Shown piece after piece: positions 36,028 to 44,994 of a stretch of 64,000 nucleotides of DNA; position 1 is the stretch's first letter, and the number at the start of each line of letters is the position of its first letter. The DNA comes from Albidovulum sp. (GTDB lineage Bacteria > Pseudomonadota > Alphaproteobacteria > Rhodobacterales > Rhodobacteraceae). The stretch is taken from positions 86,686-150,685 of the forward strand of contig JACKKB010000010.1 of assembly GCA_020637635.1 (NCBI GenBank), in the 5' to 3' direction. The translations under genes and the position numbers were made by a program. The notes under the pieces are model-generated. The model saw nothing but the letters and a program-made list of their open reading frames with translations, ran no database searches and had not been told where the DNA came from.

Positions 36028-37232
36028 TTCGCCTCCAGAAACCCGGTGCCGATCGGCGGCCCGGCCTCCCAGGCGCCGGCCCGGCCCTTGACCTGACCAA
36101 GGGCGAACGCGGCCTGCATGTAGTTCGGGTCGAAGGGGATGCGCCGGTTGCTCGGGATCGCGCGGTCGATATAGGCGAGCCGGAAGGTCGCCCGGTTCCG
36201 GCGCGCGAATTCGGCAAGATCAGTCACGATGTCCGAGGCATTCGACTTTTCCAGCGACTCGAGCGCGCGTTCCGCGATGCGGATGGATTGCTGCGGTATC
36301 ACGTTGAATCTGGGTGCGAGTTCCGCGTTGACGATGACATGGATGTCGGGGCGCAGGCCGCCGAGGGTCGTATCCGGTTGATAAGCCTCCGGCAGAAGAT
36401 AGACCTGACGCATTGCGCCGCCGTCGGCGTGCAGTTCCTCGAAGGCACGGTCGTTGCCGGTGACGGCGATCCGGACCGGCGGGAAGATCGCCGGAATGCT
36501 TGCCGACGCCTCGAGGACATCCCCGATCAGGCGCACCCTGTCGGGCCGGTCCGACGCCGCGATGGCGCCGATATCCCAGACGACGCTGCGCTGCGCGTCG
36601 AGATTCGTGGTGACGATGAGCAGGCGCGCGCCGGCGCGATGCCGCGCGGCGATCCTTTCCACGAGCGCGTCGTCGAGATGCGCGTCGATCAGCGCCCTCA
36701 GTTCCTTTGAAGGCAGTGCCCCCTGGCCGAAGACCCCTGCCAGAAGCGACCGGCTGCGATTGAGGCGTTCGACGGAGGCGGCGGTGAACAGGCTTGCGAG
36801 TTCACGGTCGGCAGAGGGGCCGACGAAGGCGAAGGGCGCCAGAAGCGCGCCGGCACTGACGCCGGTGACAAGATCGAATGCAGGCCGGTCGCCGCGCTCG
36901 CTCCAGCCGATCAGAACGCCCGCCCCGAAGGCGCCACCGGCGCCGCCTGCGGAAAGGGCGAGCCAGCTTGCACGCCCGTCCGCGCCCAGGCCCGTTGGCA
37001 GGAAGTGGTCGCGTTGCCCGGCCAGTTCGGCGGCCGGCATGTCGGCGTAGAAACGGATTTCCTTGTATCCCGGCACCTCGGCGGCCATCTGATCGGCCAG
37101 TGTGTAGGGCGTTCGCTCGGGCGTGGCGCAACTGGCGATGAAGGCCACGAGGAACGGCAGCATGCCCCGCCGTGCGCCGGCGCCAGCCGCGGTTTGCACA
37201 CCCCTTTGCGGCAGCTGTGACTCATCGGGCAC
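36024..37232 (-). CDS. Patatin-like phospholipase, predicted lipoprotein
   Basis: 402-residue protein starting at a GTG with GAGAGGAGA upstream, inside the end of the rhomboid-like gene. A hydrophobic stretch ending FIASC (Cys35) looks like a lipobox. The patatin oxyanion loop SAGGAGGAFGAGVLIGW lies near residue 95, the nucleophile elbow is GVSAG, and the catalytic Asp is in HADGGAMRQ. Expected to be an envelope acyl hydrolase acting on phospholipids. Being next to mprF, a phospholipid modifier, supports a role in membrane lipid turnover. Confidence 0.87.
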   Translation of the reverse strand: MPDESQLPQRGVQTAAGAGARRGMLPFLVAFIASCATPERTPYTLADQMAAEVPGYKEIRFYADMPAAELAGQRDHFLPTGLGADGRASWLALSAGGAGGAFGAGVLIGWSERGDRPAFDLVTGVSAGALLAPFAFVGPSADRELASLFTAASVERLNRSRSLLAGVFGQGALPSKELRALIDAHLDDALVERIAARHRAGARLLIVTTNLDAQRSVVWDIGAIAASDRPDRVRLIGDVLEASASIPAIFPPVRIAVTGNDRAFEELHADGGAMRQVYLLPEAYQPDTTLGGLRPDIHVIVNAELAPRFNVIPQQSIRIAERALESLEKSNASDIVTDLAEFARRNRATFRLAYIDRAIPSNRRIPFDPNYMQAAFALGQVKGRAGAWEAGPPIGTGFLEAK

Positions 37233-37869
37233 GGGCTGTCTCCTCTCTGGCACTCCCTTGGAGGGTTGGCAGAATTGCCCCGAGGGCGAAACCGATGACG
37301 AGTGCCAGGATATGACCCAGATCGGCCAGCGGGTCGGGCGAGATGGCGTATTTGGCGGCGATTGCCAGCGAGATCGCACAGAGGAGCAGCCAGCGGCGGT
37401 CCCACCCGGCGATCGCGACCCCGATCAGCCCGAACCCGCCCACTGACATGCCGACATCATTCACGGCGGTGAGATCGACAAGACCCGCCGACCATCCCGT
37501 GAGTGCCAGAAGCGCCAGGGTGCCCGCGATGTCGAGACCGAAGAACAGCGCGGCCGCACGCGCGCTGCCGCGCCGCCATTCGGTATGGCCGATGACTGCC
37601 CCGGCAAAGACCAGCTGCCGCAGCAGCATCGCCGGATCGTGCGACAGGAAGGTGCCTGTGACGATGCGGAAGGCGTTGCCCGAGAAGAAGGAATCGTATC
37701 CGATCCCCCACGTCTCGAGAACCTCGGCGGGCAGGTGGTCGAAGGCGCTGCCAGCGGCGAGATTGGCCAGAAGCATGGCGGCAAGAAAGAGCAGCGTGAA
37801 GCGAAGCCGCGAGATCGTTCGGGAAACACGATGAGGAGTGATCGGCGCGGGCCTGTTCTCAGGTGACAT
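37222..37869 (-). CDS. Rhomboid-like intramembrane protein
   Basis: 215 residues with about six membrane helices. A rhomboid-type serine region is seen in VGMSVGGFGLIG near residue 130 and a late His in DLGHILALVIGFALG, compatible with the Ser-His dyad of rhomboid proteases. The match is loose and proteolytic activity is not certain. The ATG at 37869 lies inside the end of the DUF202 gene, and the 3' end overlaps the patatin start, so all three are coupled. Confidence 0.65.
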   Translation of the reverse strand: MSPENRPAPITPHRVSRTISRLRFTLLFLAAMLLANLAAGSAFDHLPAEVLETWGIGYDSFFSGNAFRIVTGTFLSHDPAMLLRQLVFAGAVIGHTEWRRGSARAAALFFGLDIAGTLALLALTGWSAGLVDLTAVNDVGMSVGGFGLIGVAIAGWDRRWLLLCAISLAIAAKYAISPDPLADLGHILALVIGFALGAILPTLQGSAREETARAR

Positions 37870-38179
37870 GGATGGCGAAGCTCCCGAGAAGGAGGAAAAG
37901 CGCGACCACCAGCAGCAGCAGAAGGACCTCGGCCGGATCGGAATCGTCGGGCAGGCGCTCGGCCCGGTCGATACGTCTGCGGACATGCTGCATCCATGCC
38001 CATGCCAGAACGATCACGGCCGCGCCCGAGACGAGCAACAGGAGCTCCGACCAGAGCGGCGCGGGGCTGGCGCCCAGGCGCGAGGCCGCGAGACCGAAGC
38101 CGACGATGGCGACGGCGGTGCGCACCCAGGACAGGAAGGTCCGTTCGTTCGATGCGTGGGTCTCGAAATTCACGATCAT
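37859..38179 (-). CDS. DUF202 (YidH family) small membrane protein
   Basis: 106 residues opening NFETHASNERTFLSWVRTAV, the DUF202 signature, with three predicted helices. Function is unknown. It sits 10 bp after mprF and overlaps the rhomboid-like gene by 11 bp. Confidence 0.88.
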   Translation of the reverse strand: MIVNFETHASNERTFLSWVRTAVAIVGFGLAASRLGASPAPLWSELLLLVSGAAVIVLAWAWMQHVRRRIDRAERLPDDSDPAEVLLLLLVVALFLLLGSFAIHVT

Positions 38180-38189
38180 CGGCGGCCTC

Positions 38190-40778
38190 CTACTTGATCA
38201 ATCCGCGCAACCCGCCCGAGATCAGGACATTGACCTCGTAGAGGATCCGGGGCGCGGCCAGCCCGCCGGGGCAGGCCAGGTAATTGGGGCTCCATTCCGG
38301 GTCGAACTTCTGCTTGAAGGCGCGCAGGCCCTCGAAATTGTAGAAATGCTCGCCATGTTCGTAGACGAAGCCGCCGATGCGGTTCCAGAGCGGCGAAAGC
38401 TGGTGGTTGTCGATCCCCGAGAACGGTGCCGCGCCGAGCGAGAACCACCGGAAGCCCTCGGCCGCTCCCCAGAGCATCAGTTCGGCAAAGAGCGCATCCA
38501 TGACGAGGCCCGGCGCGTCGGGGCGATGGCGCATCAGGTCGAGCGACAGTTCGCTCAGGTTCGCGCCCTTGAAGAGGTTGGCGAAGGCCACGATCCGGCC
38601 CTCCGGCCTGCGCAGGACGGCAACATCGAAGTTCGAGATATAGCTTTCCTCGAAAGCGCCGAGCGCAAAGCCCTTCTCCTCGCCCTGCTTATGTTCGAGC
38701 CAGGCGTCGGATACCGCGCGCAGCTCCGTCATGACGGGTGCGAGGTTCCGGGCGGGGATCACTTCGAACACGAAACCGTCACGGGCGGCGCGGTTGCGGG
38801 CCTGCCTCAGATCCTTCTTGCGCGAACCTTCGAGCGTGAACCCCGTCAGATCGACGCGCGCGACCTCGCCGATCTTGAGGATCGACAGTCCCAGATCGAG
38901 ATAGGTCGGCAGATAGGCGGGCGATACCGCGTAGAAGGCGCAGGCACGGCCCTGGCTGTCGGCCATCTCGCGCAGGCGCCAGATCAGTTTCCTTCCCGCC
39001 TCTCGGTCGCCCACGGGATCGCCCTTGGCGATCAGCGACCGCCCCGTGTCGGCATAGGCGATGAAGGCGCGCCCGCCCTCGTCGATCACGAATGCCTTGT
39101 CGCCGGCAAGCGCGATCCCGGCCTCGGCATCCTCGCTCTCGGCGACAAGCCTGCGGACGACATCGGGGATAGGCTGCGGCTCTGCGCGCGCGGGCCGGCC
39201 ACTGACGAGCGAATTGAAGGCGATGACGCCGAGGATCACCGCGACGGCAAGGCTGGCGCGCAGGAAACGCGAGGCATCGCCGTGCCAGGTGAAGTCCCAC
39301 CAGAGCGCGTTTCGGTAGGGCACATGGGAATGGGCGAAAAGCCCGATCCAGAAGATCGCCCCCATCAAGACGACGATGCTGACAAGCCATGTGCCGTTCA
39401 GGCGCAAAAGCGATCCGCCTTCGGCCCGGTAGAAAGCCGGGCGGAAGAGGCCCAGCACGGCGAGGGTGGCGAGCATCGAGAGCGATTCCTTCCAGTCGAG
39501 ACCCTTGGCGAGCGACGCGACCAGGCCGACGGAGAGGAGCACCATTGCCGCGATCCAGGCGCGGTGGAGCTTGCGGTAGAGGCCGCGTGCGACCACGATC
39601 AGCAACAGCCCCGCGATGCTGCCGGCAAGATGCGACGCCTCGATGAACGAGAGCGGCAGAAACTCGCGCAGAAGGCCCAGCCGGGAATGCTCGGCGGGCA
39701 GGTTGCCCGAGACGAGCAGGATCACCCCGGCGAGCAGCGCGGTTCCGGCGGCGACCGGCGGCACCAGCGGCACGAAGGTCCGCCAGGCAAGCCGCGCGCC
39801 TTCGGTCAGGCGGCTGCGATCGGCAAGCCCCATCGCGGCGGCGAGGCCGCCCGCTGCGAGCGCGAAGGGCAGGAGCGTATAGATCAGCCGGAAGAGCAGC
39901 AGGGCCGCCAGGACGTCCGACCGCCCCGAGGCGCCCATGCCGGCGATGATCGTCGCCTCGAACACGCCAAGCCCGCCGGGCGCATGGCTGAGGATGCCGA
40001 GCGCGACGGCGGCGAAGAAGATCGTCAGGAACCAGGGCAGGCTGGAGAGCAGATCGGCCGGCATCAGCACATAGAGCGTCATTGCCGCGCCGGCCAGGTC
40101 GATGACGCCCGCACCGGCCAGGGCCGCACCCAGTCCCGCGCCCGCAAGCGGCAATGCGAATCCGCCCGCGACAAGGCGCCGCTGGCCGGTGGCGAGCCAG
40201 GCCAGATAGCCCGCCAGCGCCGCCAGAAGACCTGCACCGGCGAGGGTCTCGATCGCCGGCGGGATCGGCAGGACCGCGCTCAGCCCCGCGGGGTGGAACG
40301 CCATCAACCCGCCGAAGATCAGCGCGAGGCCGGAGAGGAACCCGCTCCACGAGACCGCGATGACACCCGCGATCGTGGCCATGTCGAGCCCGAAGCCCGA
40401 ATAGACGCGGTAGCGCACCGCGGTGCCGGTCAGGTAGGATACGCCGAGCAGTCCCGAGACGGCATATCCCCCCGCCCCGGCAAGGGCCGCGATGCGGAAC
40501 GGAACCTTTCCCGGCGCCACGGCGCGGGTGGCCAGCGCGTCATAGAGCGAGATCCCGGCAAAGCTGAGCGCGGCAAAGCCGAGCGCCTTCGAAAGCGACA
40601 GCCAGGACGCGGCGGACAGATCGGCCTTCACGTCGGCCCATTTCACATGGGCGGCCAGCTTGTGCAGAACCACGACCGCAAGCGCACCGATGATCACGGG
40701 AACGGCGATCCTGACCGCCGGATGGTCGATGATCCGCGCCAGCCGGCCCTCGGGCGAAAGGATCTCAGCGGCGGCCAT
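38190..40778 (-). CDS. mprF: Bifunctional phosphatidylglycerol lysyltransferase/flippase MprF
   Basis: 862-residue membrane enzyme that transfers lysine (or alanine) from aminoacyl-tRNA to phosphatidylglycerol and flips the product outward, lowering surface charge. The N-terminal half has about 14 helices with the flippase signature GILSHAPGGLGVFEATIIAG near residue 270. The C-terminal half (about residue 530 on) is the GNAT-like synthase, with AYLPTYLDLGLSILKIGE, GSRKKDLRQARNRAARDGF and FSLGAAPFSG. The start at 40778 lies within the end of the DUF1003 gene. Known members confer resistance to cationic peptides and acid. Whether Lys or Ala is used cannot be read here. Confidence 0.93.
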   Translation of the reverse strand: MAAAEILSPEGRLARIIDHPAVRIAVPVIIGALAVVVLHKLAAHVKWADVKADLSAASWLSLSKALGFAALSFAGISLYDALATRAVAPGKVPFRIAALAGAGGYAVSGLLGVSYLTGTAVRYRVYSGFGLDMATIAGVIAVSWSGFLSGLALIFGGLMAFHPAGLSAVLPIPPAIETLAGAGLLAALAGYLAWLATGQRRLVAGGFALPLAGAGLGAALAGAGVIDLAGAAMTLYVLMPADLLSSLPWFLTIFFAAVALGILSHAPGGLGVFEATIIAGMGASGRSDVLAALLLFRLIYTLLPFALAAGGLAAAMGLADRSRLTEGARLAWRTFVPLVPPVAAGTALLAGVILLVSGNLPAEHSRLGLLREFLPLSFIEASHLAGSIAGLLLIVVARGLYRKLHRAWIAAMVLLSVGLVASLAKGLDWKESLSMLATLAVLGLFRPAFYRAEGGSLLRLNGTWLVSIVVLMGAIFWIGLFAHSHVPYRNALWWDFTWHGDASRFLRASLAVAVILGVIAFNSLVSGRPARAEPQPIPDVVRRLVAESEDAEAGIALAGDKAFVIDEGGRAFIAYADTGRSLIAKGDPVGDREAGRKLIWRLREMADSQGRACAFYAVSPAYLPTYLDLGLSILKIGEVARVDLTGFTLEGSRKKDLRQARNRAARDGFVFEVIPARNLAPVMTELRAVSDAWLEHKQGEEKGFALGAFEESYISNFDVAVLRRPEGRIVAFANLFKGANLSELSLDLMRHRPDAPGLVMDALFAELMLWGAAEGFRWFSLGAAPFSGIDNHQLSPLWNRIGGFVYEHGEHFYNFEGLRAFKQKFDPEWSPNYLACPGGLAAPRILYEVNVLISGGLRGLIK

Positions 40779-41484
40779 CGGCGCCTTCCTCCAGCAGCTC
40801 GATCTGGATCTGCTGAAGTTCGGCGAGCTTTTCCCATTGGCGGGCAAGCTGATGGTCGATCTTTTCGTGCAGCTGCCGGATTTCCAGTTCGGACTTGAGA
40901 TTCACGCGGTAGTCGTTCTCGGCCCTGAGCCGGTCCTTCGTTTCCTGCCGGCGCTGGCTCATCATGATCACCGGCGCCTGAAGCGCGGCGAGGCAGGACA
41001 GGACGAGGTTCAACAGGATGAACGGGTAGGGATCGAAGGGCCTGGAACTCAGGATCAGGACGTTCACCATCATCCAGACGATCAGCACAGCCACGAAGGA
41101 GAGGATGAAGGTCCAGCTGCCGCCGAACTCGGCCACCCGGTCGGCGAGCCGCTCGCCGAACGTGTAGCGGTCCTCGGCCTCCTCCTCGGGATTGCGCGAG
41201 ACCGGCTCTTCCGCCTCGAGGCTTGCGATCACCTGCCGGTCGAGGTCGGCCAGTTCGCCGCGCTCGTCGGCCAGCAGCCGTTCGACATAGCTGCGGCGGA
41301 ACCGCGCCAGATCCGGTTTGCAGATCTGCTTGCCTTCGCCCCATCCCGGCGCGGCGTCGGCGATCAGGTCCGACACGCCGGGGCGGACCGAAATCCATGC
41401 GCGCAGCTTGGCAGGCGGAAAGGCCTGACCGCAGACATGGCAATGCAGGCTGGGCGCCGCCGCTTTCGGATTGGCTTGCGTCAT
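40765..41484 (-). CDS. DUF1003 domain-containing membrane protein
   Basis: 239 residues. The N-terminal CHVCGQAF looks like half of a zinc finger, followed by DUF1003: RLADRVAEFGGSWTFILSF near residue 110, two helices, then a long charged coiled-coil helix (RRQETKDRLRAENDYRVNLK). Function is unknown. It is coupled to hdeD (ATGA overlap) and overlaps mprF. Confidence 0.9.
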   Translation of the reverse strand: MTQANPKAAAPSLHCHVCGQAFPPAKLRAWISVRPGVSDLIADAAPGWGEGKQICKPDLARFRRSYVERLLADERGELADLDRQVIASLEAEEPVSRNPEEEAEDRYTFGERLADRVAEFGGSWTFILSFVAVLIVWMMVNVLILSSRPFDPYPFILLNLVLSCLAALQAPVIMMSQRRQETKDRLRAENDYRVNLKSELEIRQLHEKIDHQLARQWEKLAELQQIQIELLEEGADGRR

Positions 41485-42047
41485 TTCACCGGGTCATCCC
41501 TCATCGCTTTTGCCAGCATGATGAGCGAAAGTCCGGTCGAAAGGAAGTTCGCCCCCATCAGCAGGCCGAGCGCCCACACCGCGGTGGTCGGCCAGCCGAT
41601 CAGGATGATCGCGCCGACGATCAGCGAGCATGCCCCGCTGAAGATCAGCCAGCCCCAGTTGCGCATACGCCCGCTCGCCCGCAAGCCGAGCATGATCGAG
41701 ACGACGCCTTCCGCCAGGAAGGCCAGCATCATCAGAACGGTGAGCGTCTCGACGCCCGCCTTCGGGAAGAGAACGAAGATGACACCCAGGAGCAGCATGA
41801 AACCGAAGGAAAAAGCCCCATAGCGCCATTCGGGCGCGGGGCGCATTTCCCAGGCGAACCAGAGACCCGCCGCGCCCCAGAGCACGAGCATCCAGGCGAT
41901 CAGCGCCTCGCCCGCAAGCGTCGCGAGCGCGGGCAGCAGGATCGCGAGGACACCTATCGCGGCGAAGATGCCCCCGAGGGTCATGAGCCGCCGGGCCGGT
42001 GCCGGGCCGAGCGACATTCGCAGTTGCGGATGGTCCTGCGTTCTCAT
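41481..42047 (-). CDS. hdeD: HdeD family acid-resistance membrane protein
   Basis: 188 residues with six helices. A three-helix HdeD unit (TLGGIFAAIGVLAILLPALA and related stretches) is repeated, ending WALGLLMGANFLSTGLSLIML. HdeD in E. coli is linked to acid resistance; the mechanism is unknown. It is the first gene of the operon and is divergent from the two-component genes, which makes the intergenic region a probable control point. Confidence 0.88.
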   Translation of the reverse strand: MRTQDHPQLRMSLGPAPARRLMTLGGIFAAIGVLAILLPALATLAGEALIAWMLVLWGAAGLWFAWEMRPAPEWRYGAFSFGFMLLLGVIFVLFPKAGVETLTVLMMLAFLAEGVVSIMLGLRASGRMRNWGWLIFSGACSLIVGAIILIGWPTTAVWALGLLMGANFLSTGLSLIMLAKAMRDDPVK

Positions 42048-42213
42048 GGTATGTTCCCCGATCGTGTTCCGGCACGGATGACCGGCTGGCTGGCAGGATT
42101 AGGCCCGCCAGCGGCCACCGAGTTCTCCTCAACCTTACAATCGTGCAAACTTCGGCAAGAGGCTGGTGCAGGACGCAACCGTTTCGTAACCTTCGCGAAA
42201 GAAGAGGGCGCCG
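42048..42213. promoter_or_regulatory. Divergent control region between hdeD operon and two-component genes
   Basis: 166 bp serving both directions. It is AT-richer than its surroundings and holds two AACCTT elements (about 42131 and 42188) and TTCGTAACCTTCGCGAA (42182-42198), a near-palindrome just before the response-regulator start. These are candidate sites for autoregulation by the OmpR-type regulator, but no site consensus is firmly matched. Confidence 0.4.
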
Positions 42214-42891
42214 ATGAAGATCCTGCTGGCCGAGGACGACGCGAAGATGGCCGAGTATCTTTCGGCCGGGCTGACCGAGAACGGCCACAGCGTCGATCAC
42301 GTGACCGACGGGCGCGACGCGCTCAGCTATTGCCTCTACAACGACAGCGACCTGGCGATCCTCGACCGGATGATGCCGGGAATGGACGGGCTTTCGGTCT
42401 TGAAGGCGCTGAGGGCGGCGAAGAAGGATCTGCCGGTGCTGTTCCTGACCGCGATGGGGCAGGTCGACGACCGGGTCGAGGGGCTGGCGGCGGGCGGCGA
42501 CGACTATCTCGTCAAGCCCTTCCACTTCTCCGAGCTTCTGGCGCGGATCGGCGTGATCACCCGGCGCGGGCAGGCAGGGTCCGCGACGACCACGCTCAAG
42601 GTTCATGACCTGACGCTCGACCTGATGGCGCGCACGGCGACGCGGCAGGGGGCGCTGATCGAACTCCATGCCAAGGAGTTCGCCATGCTGGAGATCCTGA
42701 TGCGCAACGCGGGGCGGGTGGTCACCCGCACCATGCTTCTGGAACGGGTCTGGAACTTCAACTTCGAACCCAATACCACCGTCGTCGAAACCCACATGAG
42801 CCGGCTCAGGGCCAAGATCGACAGGCCCTTCGACCTGGCCCTCATCCACACGATCCGCAATACCGGATATTCGCTGCATGGACCGCGGTGA
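42214..42891 (+). CDS. OmpR/PhoB-family response regulator
   Basis: 225 residues. The receiver domain has the acidic pair LLAEDDAKMAEY, phospho-Asp in AILDRMMPGMDG (about residue 51) and Lys in YLVKPFHFSELL. The C-terminal winged helix ends LIHTIRNTGYSLHG. The closest style is QseB/PmrA/CusR. The kinase gene overlaps its end by 14 bp. It probably controls the divergent hdeD-mprF operon. Confidence 0.92.
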   Translation: MKILLAEDDAKMAEYLSAGLTENGHSVDHVTDGRDALSYCLYNDSDLAILDRMMPGMDGLSVLKALRAAKKDLPVLFLTAMGQVDDRVEGLAAGGDDYLVKPFHFSELLARIGVITRRGQAGSATTTLKVHDLTLDLMARTATRQGALIELHAKEFAMLEILMRNAGRVVTRTMLLERVWNFNFEPNTTVVETHMSRLRAKIDRPFDLALIHTIRNTGYSLHGPR

Positions 42892-44245
42892 CATCCTTTC
42901 CGGCGATGCCTTCGCGGCGGTGCTGCGTTCGGCGATCGCCTTCCTTGCGGTCCTGGTGCTGATGGGCTGGGCGGCCGTTTCCTACATGGAGCGGAAGCTG
43001 GTAGCGGAACTGGGCGCGGAGGTGCGCGCCCAATGGGATATCCTCGCTGCCGACCACGATGCCCAGGGGCCCGATCACGTCGTCGCCACGATCGGCACCT
43101 TGCCCAGGCTCCACGCACCGGGCAGGGCCGCCTTTGCCATCTTCGATGCCGACCACAGGAAGCTGGCCGGAAACGTCATGACGCGGCCGGCGGGGCAGGG
43201 GCTTCAGGTCGGCCCGCTCGATCACGAAACCCCGCCGGCCGCCGGCGACGCGAGCGACTTCGTCTACTACAGCGGCGATCTGGACGGGCGCACGCTGGTC
43301 GTCGGGCAACGGCTGGATCTGGTCAGCCACACGCGGACCCTGATCCTGCGCGCGCTCGCGATCACGGGGTTCGCCGTGATCCTTCTGATGCTGGCATTCG
43401 GCTACGTCCTGAGCCGCGAGAGCCTGACGCGCCTGCGCGAGATCGAGGCGACGCTGGACAAGGCGGCCGAGGGCGACATCGCGGCGCGTATCCCCGAAAA
43501 CGGCGGCAAGACGCAGATCGACCGGGTGGCGCGGCAGATGAACCAGCATCTCGACCGGTTGTCGCGTCTGATGACGACGACCCGCGACACCGCAGCGGCG
43601 GTGGCACATGACCTGAAATCGCCCCTGAGCCGCGCCTATCTGGGGCTTGGCCGCGCGCTCGACCGGATCGACGCCGGCGAGGATCCGCGCGCCGAGATCG
43701 AGGACACGCAGGGCGAGCTTGGGCAGATGCGGGCGATGTTCGACACCTACCTGCAACTGGCCCGGATCGAGTCGGGTGCGGATGGCGCACGCTTTCATCG
43801 GGTCGATCTCGGACCCCTTTGCGACGATCTGGCCGATACCTACCGTCCGGTGGCCGAGGATGCGGGCCAGAGCCTCGACTACACGCAGGACGGGGGAGGC
43901 GGGAGCGAGGTCGAGGGAGATGCCGGAATGCTCCTGCAGATGATCGTCAACCTGCTGCAGAACGCGGTGACGCATGGCGGGCCGGGCAACCGGATCGAAT
44001 TGCGTCTCGACCGCGCCGACGGACAGGTGCGTCTTTCTGTCACCGATTCAGGTCCGGGCATTCCGCCCGCGGCGCGGGACGCGGTGTTTGAACCGTTCCG
44101 CCGTCTCGATCCCAGCCGCAGCCGGCCCGGCAGCGGCCTTGGCCTGGCACTGGTCCGCGCCATCGCCGAACGTCACGGCGCGGCGATCACCCTTGGCGAC
44201 AACGATCCGGGCCTGCGGGTGGAGGTGGTGTTTCCCGCGCCATAG
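42878..44245 (+). CDS. Sensor histidine kinase, partner of the OmpR-type regulator
   Basis: 455 residues. TM1 is near residues 13-30 and a periplasmic sensor region of about 125 residues follows. TM2 is LILRALAITGFAVILLMLAF, then a HAMP domain. The phospho-His is in AAAVAHDLKSPLSRAYLG (about residue 247). The catalytic domain has N-box NLLQNAVTHG, G1 DSGPGIP and G2 GSGLGLALV. The sensor loop has no recognised fold, so the signal is unknown. Confidence 0.92.
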   Translation: MDRGDILSGDAFAAVLRSAIAFLAVLVLMGWAAVSYMERKLVAELGAEVRAQWDILAADHDAQGPDHVVATIGTLPRLHAPGRAAFAIFDADHRKLAGNVMTRPAGQGLQVGPLDHETPPAAGDASDFVYYSGDLDGRTLVVGQRLDLVSHTRTLILRALAITGFAVILLMLAFGYVLSRESLTRLREIEATLDKAAEGDIAARIPENGGKTQIDRVARQMNQHLDRLSRLMTTTRDTAAAVAHDLKSPLSRAYLGLGRALDRIDAGEDPRAEIEDTQGELGQMRAMFDTYLQLARIESGADGARFHRVDLGPLCDDLADTYRPVAEDAGQSLDYTQDGGGGSEVEGDAGMLLQMIVNLLQNAVTHGGPGNRIELRLDRADGQVRLSVTDSGPGIPPAARDAVFEPFRRLDPSRSRPGSGLGLALVRAIAERHGAAITLGDNDPGLRVEVVFPAP

Positions 44246-44282
44246 ATGCGGCGCGGGTTCGGTCGCATCCATCAACGAAAGA

Positions 44283-44302
44283 GGGGGCGCCGAAGCGCCC
44301 CC
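44283..44302. terminator. Hairpin between convergent kinase and DUF1344 genes
   Basis: GGGGGCGC, loop CGAA, GCGCCCCC. On the minus strand it is followed by TCTTTCGTT, so it works best as the DUF1344 terminator, and it may serve both directions. Confidence 0.7.
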
Positions 44303-44331
44303 GTTCGACCGTGGTGTGGTGGCTGGCCGAA

Positions 44332-44994
44332 TTAGCCGGCGGGGCTGATCGACTCGCCCATATTGGTGTGTCCGACCTGGACGGCGATGATCTTGACCAT
44401 GTCGCCGGGCTTGTAGCCGCCGATCTTGGCCTTTTCCGCATCGTCGAACGTATAGACCTTTCCGTCCTCGAGCGTGACGGTCTTCGCCGCCTCGTCCACG
44501 GCCTTGACCTTGCCGGTCACCTCCAGCGCGCTATGGGCCGTGATCGCCTGGCCGACATTCGTGTCGCCTTCCTTGACGGCGATGATGGTGACTTCGTCAC
44601 CGGCCTTGAAGCCGCCGAGATTGACGGTCTCGCCCTTGCTGTTCTGGAAGGTATAGACCTTGCCGTCTTCCAGCGTGACAGTCTTCGCCGCTTCGTCGAT
44701 CGCCTTGATCTTGCCGCTGGCGCCGGCCGAGAAGTCCGGGCTCATCGCGGTTGCAACATGCTGGTCGCCGACCATGCTCCAGTCGATGGTCACCTTGTCG
44801 CCGGGACGGTATCCGCCAAGCATCTCGAAGAATTTCGCGTCCTTCTCGAAGGTGAAGACGGTGCCATCCTCGAGCGTGACGGTGTGGTTCGCCTCGTCGG
44901 CGGACTTGATCGCGCCGGTGGTCTGTTCGGCGAAGGCGAAACCGCCGGCAAACATGGCGGCCAGAAGCGCGGCGGAGAAGATCGATTTCTTCAT
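44332..44994 (-). CDS. Secreted protein with three DUF1344 repeats
   Basis: 220 residues with a signal peptide (cleavage after FAFA, residue 22). The mature part is three homologous units of about 60-65 residues. Unit 1 starts TTGAIKSADEANHTVTLEDG (residue 25), unit 2 SGKIKAIDEAAKTVTLEDGK (about residue 94), and unit 3 TGKVKAVDEAAKTVTLEDGK (about residue 160). Each then has a GGY/GGF-PGD turn and a V-N/A-T/Q-A-I-type ending. Units 2 and 3 are much closer to each other than to unit 1. DUF1344 proteins normally carry one unit of about 80-90 residues in total. Function is unknown; a periplasmic small beta domain is likely. Confidence 0.85.
   Translation of the reverse strand: MKKSIFSAALLAAMFAGGFAFAEQTTGAIKSADEANHTVTLEDGTVFTFEKDAKFFEMLGGYRPGDKVTIDWSMVGDQHVATAMSPDFSAGASGKIKAIDEAAKTVTLEDGKVYTFQNSKGETVNLGGFKAGDEVTIIAVKEGDTNVGQAITAHSALEVTGKVKAVDEAAKTVTLEDGKVYTFDDAEKAKIGGYKPGDMVKIIAVQVGHTNMGESISPAG

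Noticed and set aside
37863..40898. A 1011-residue plus-strand frame opposite mprF and DUF202
   Set aside because: Antisense to well-supported genes, low-complexity charged composition and no domain.
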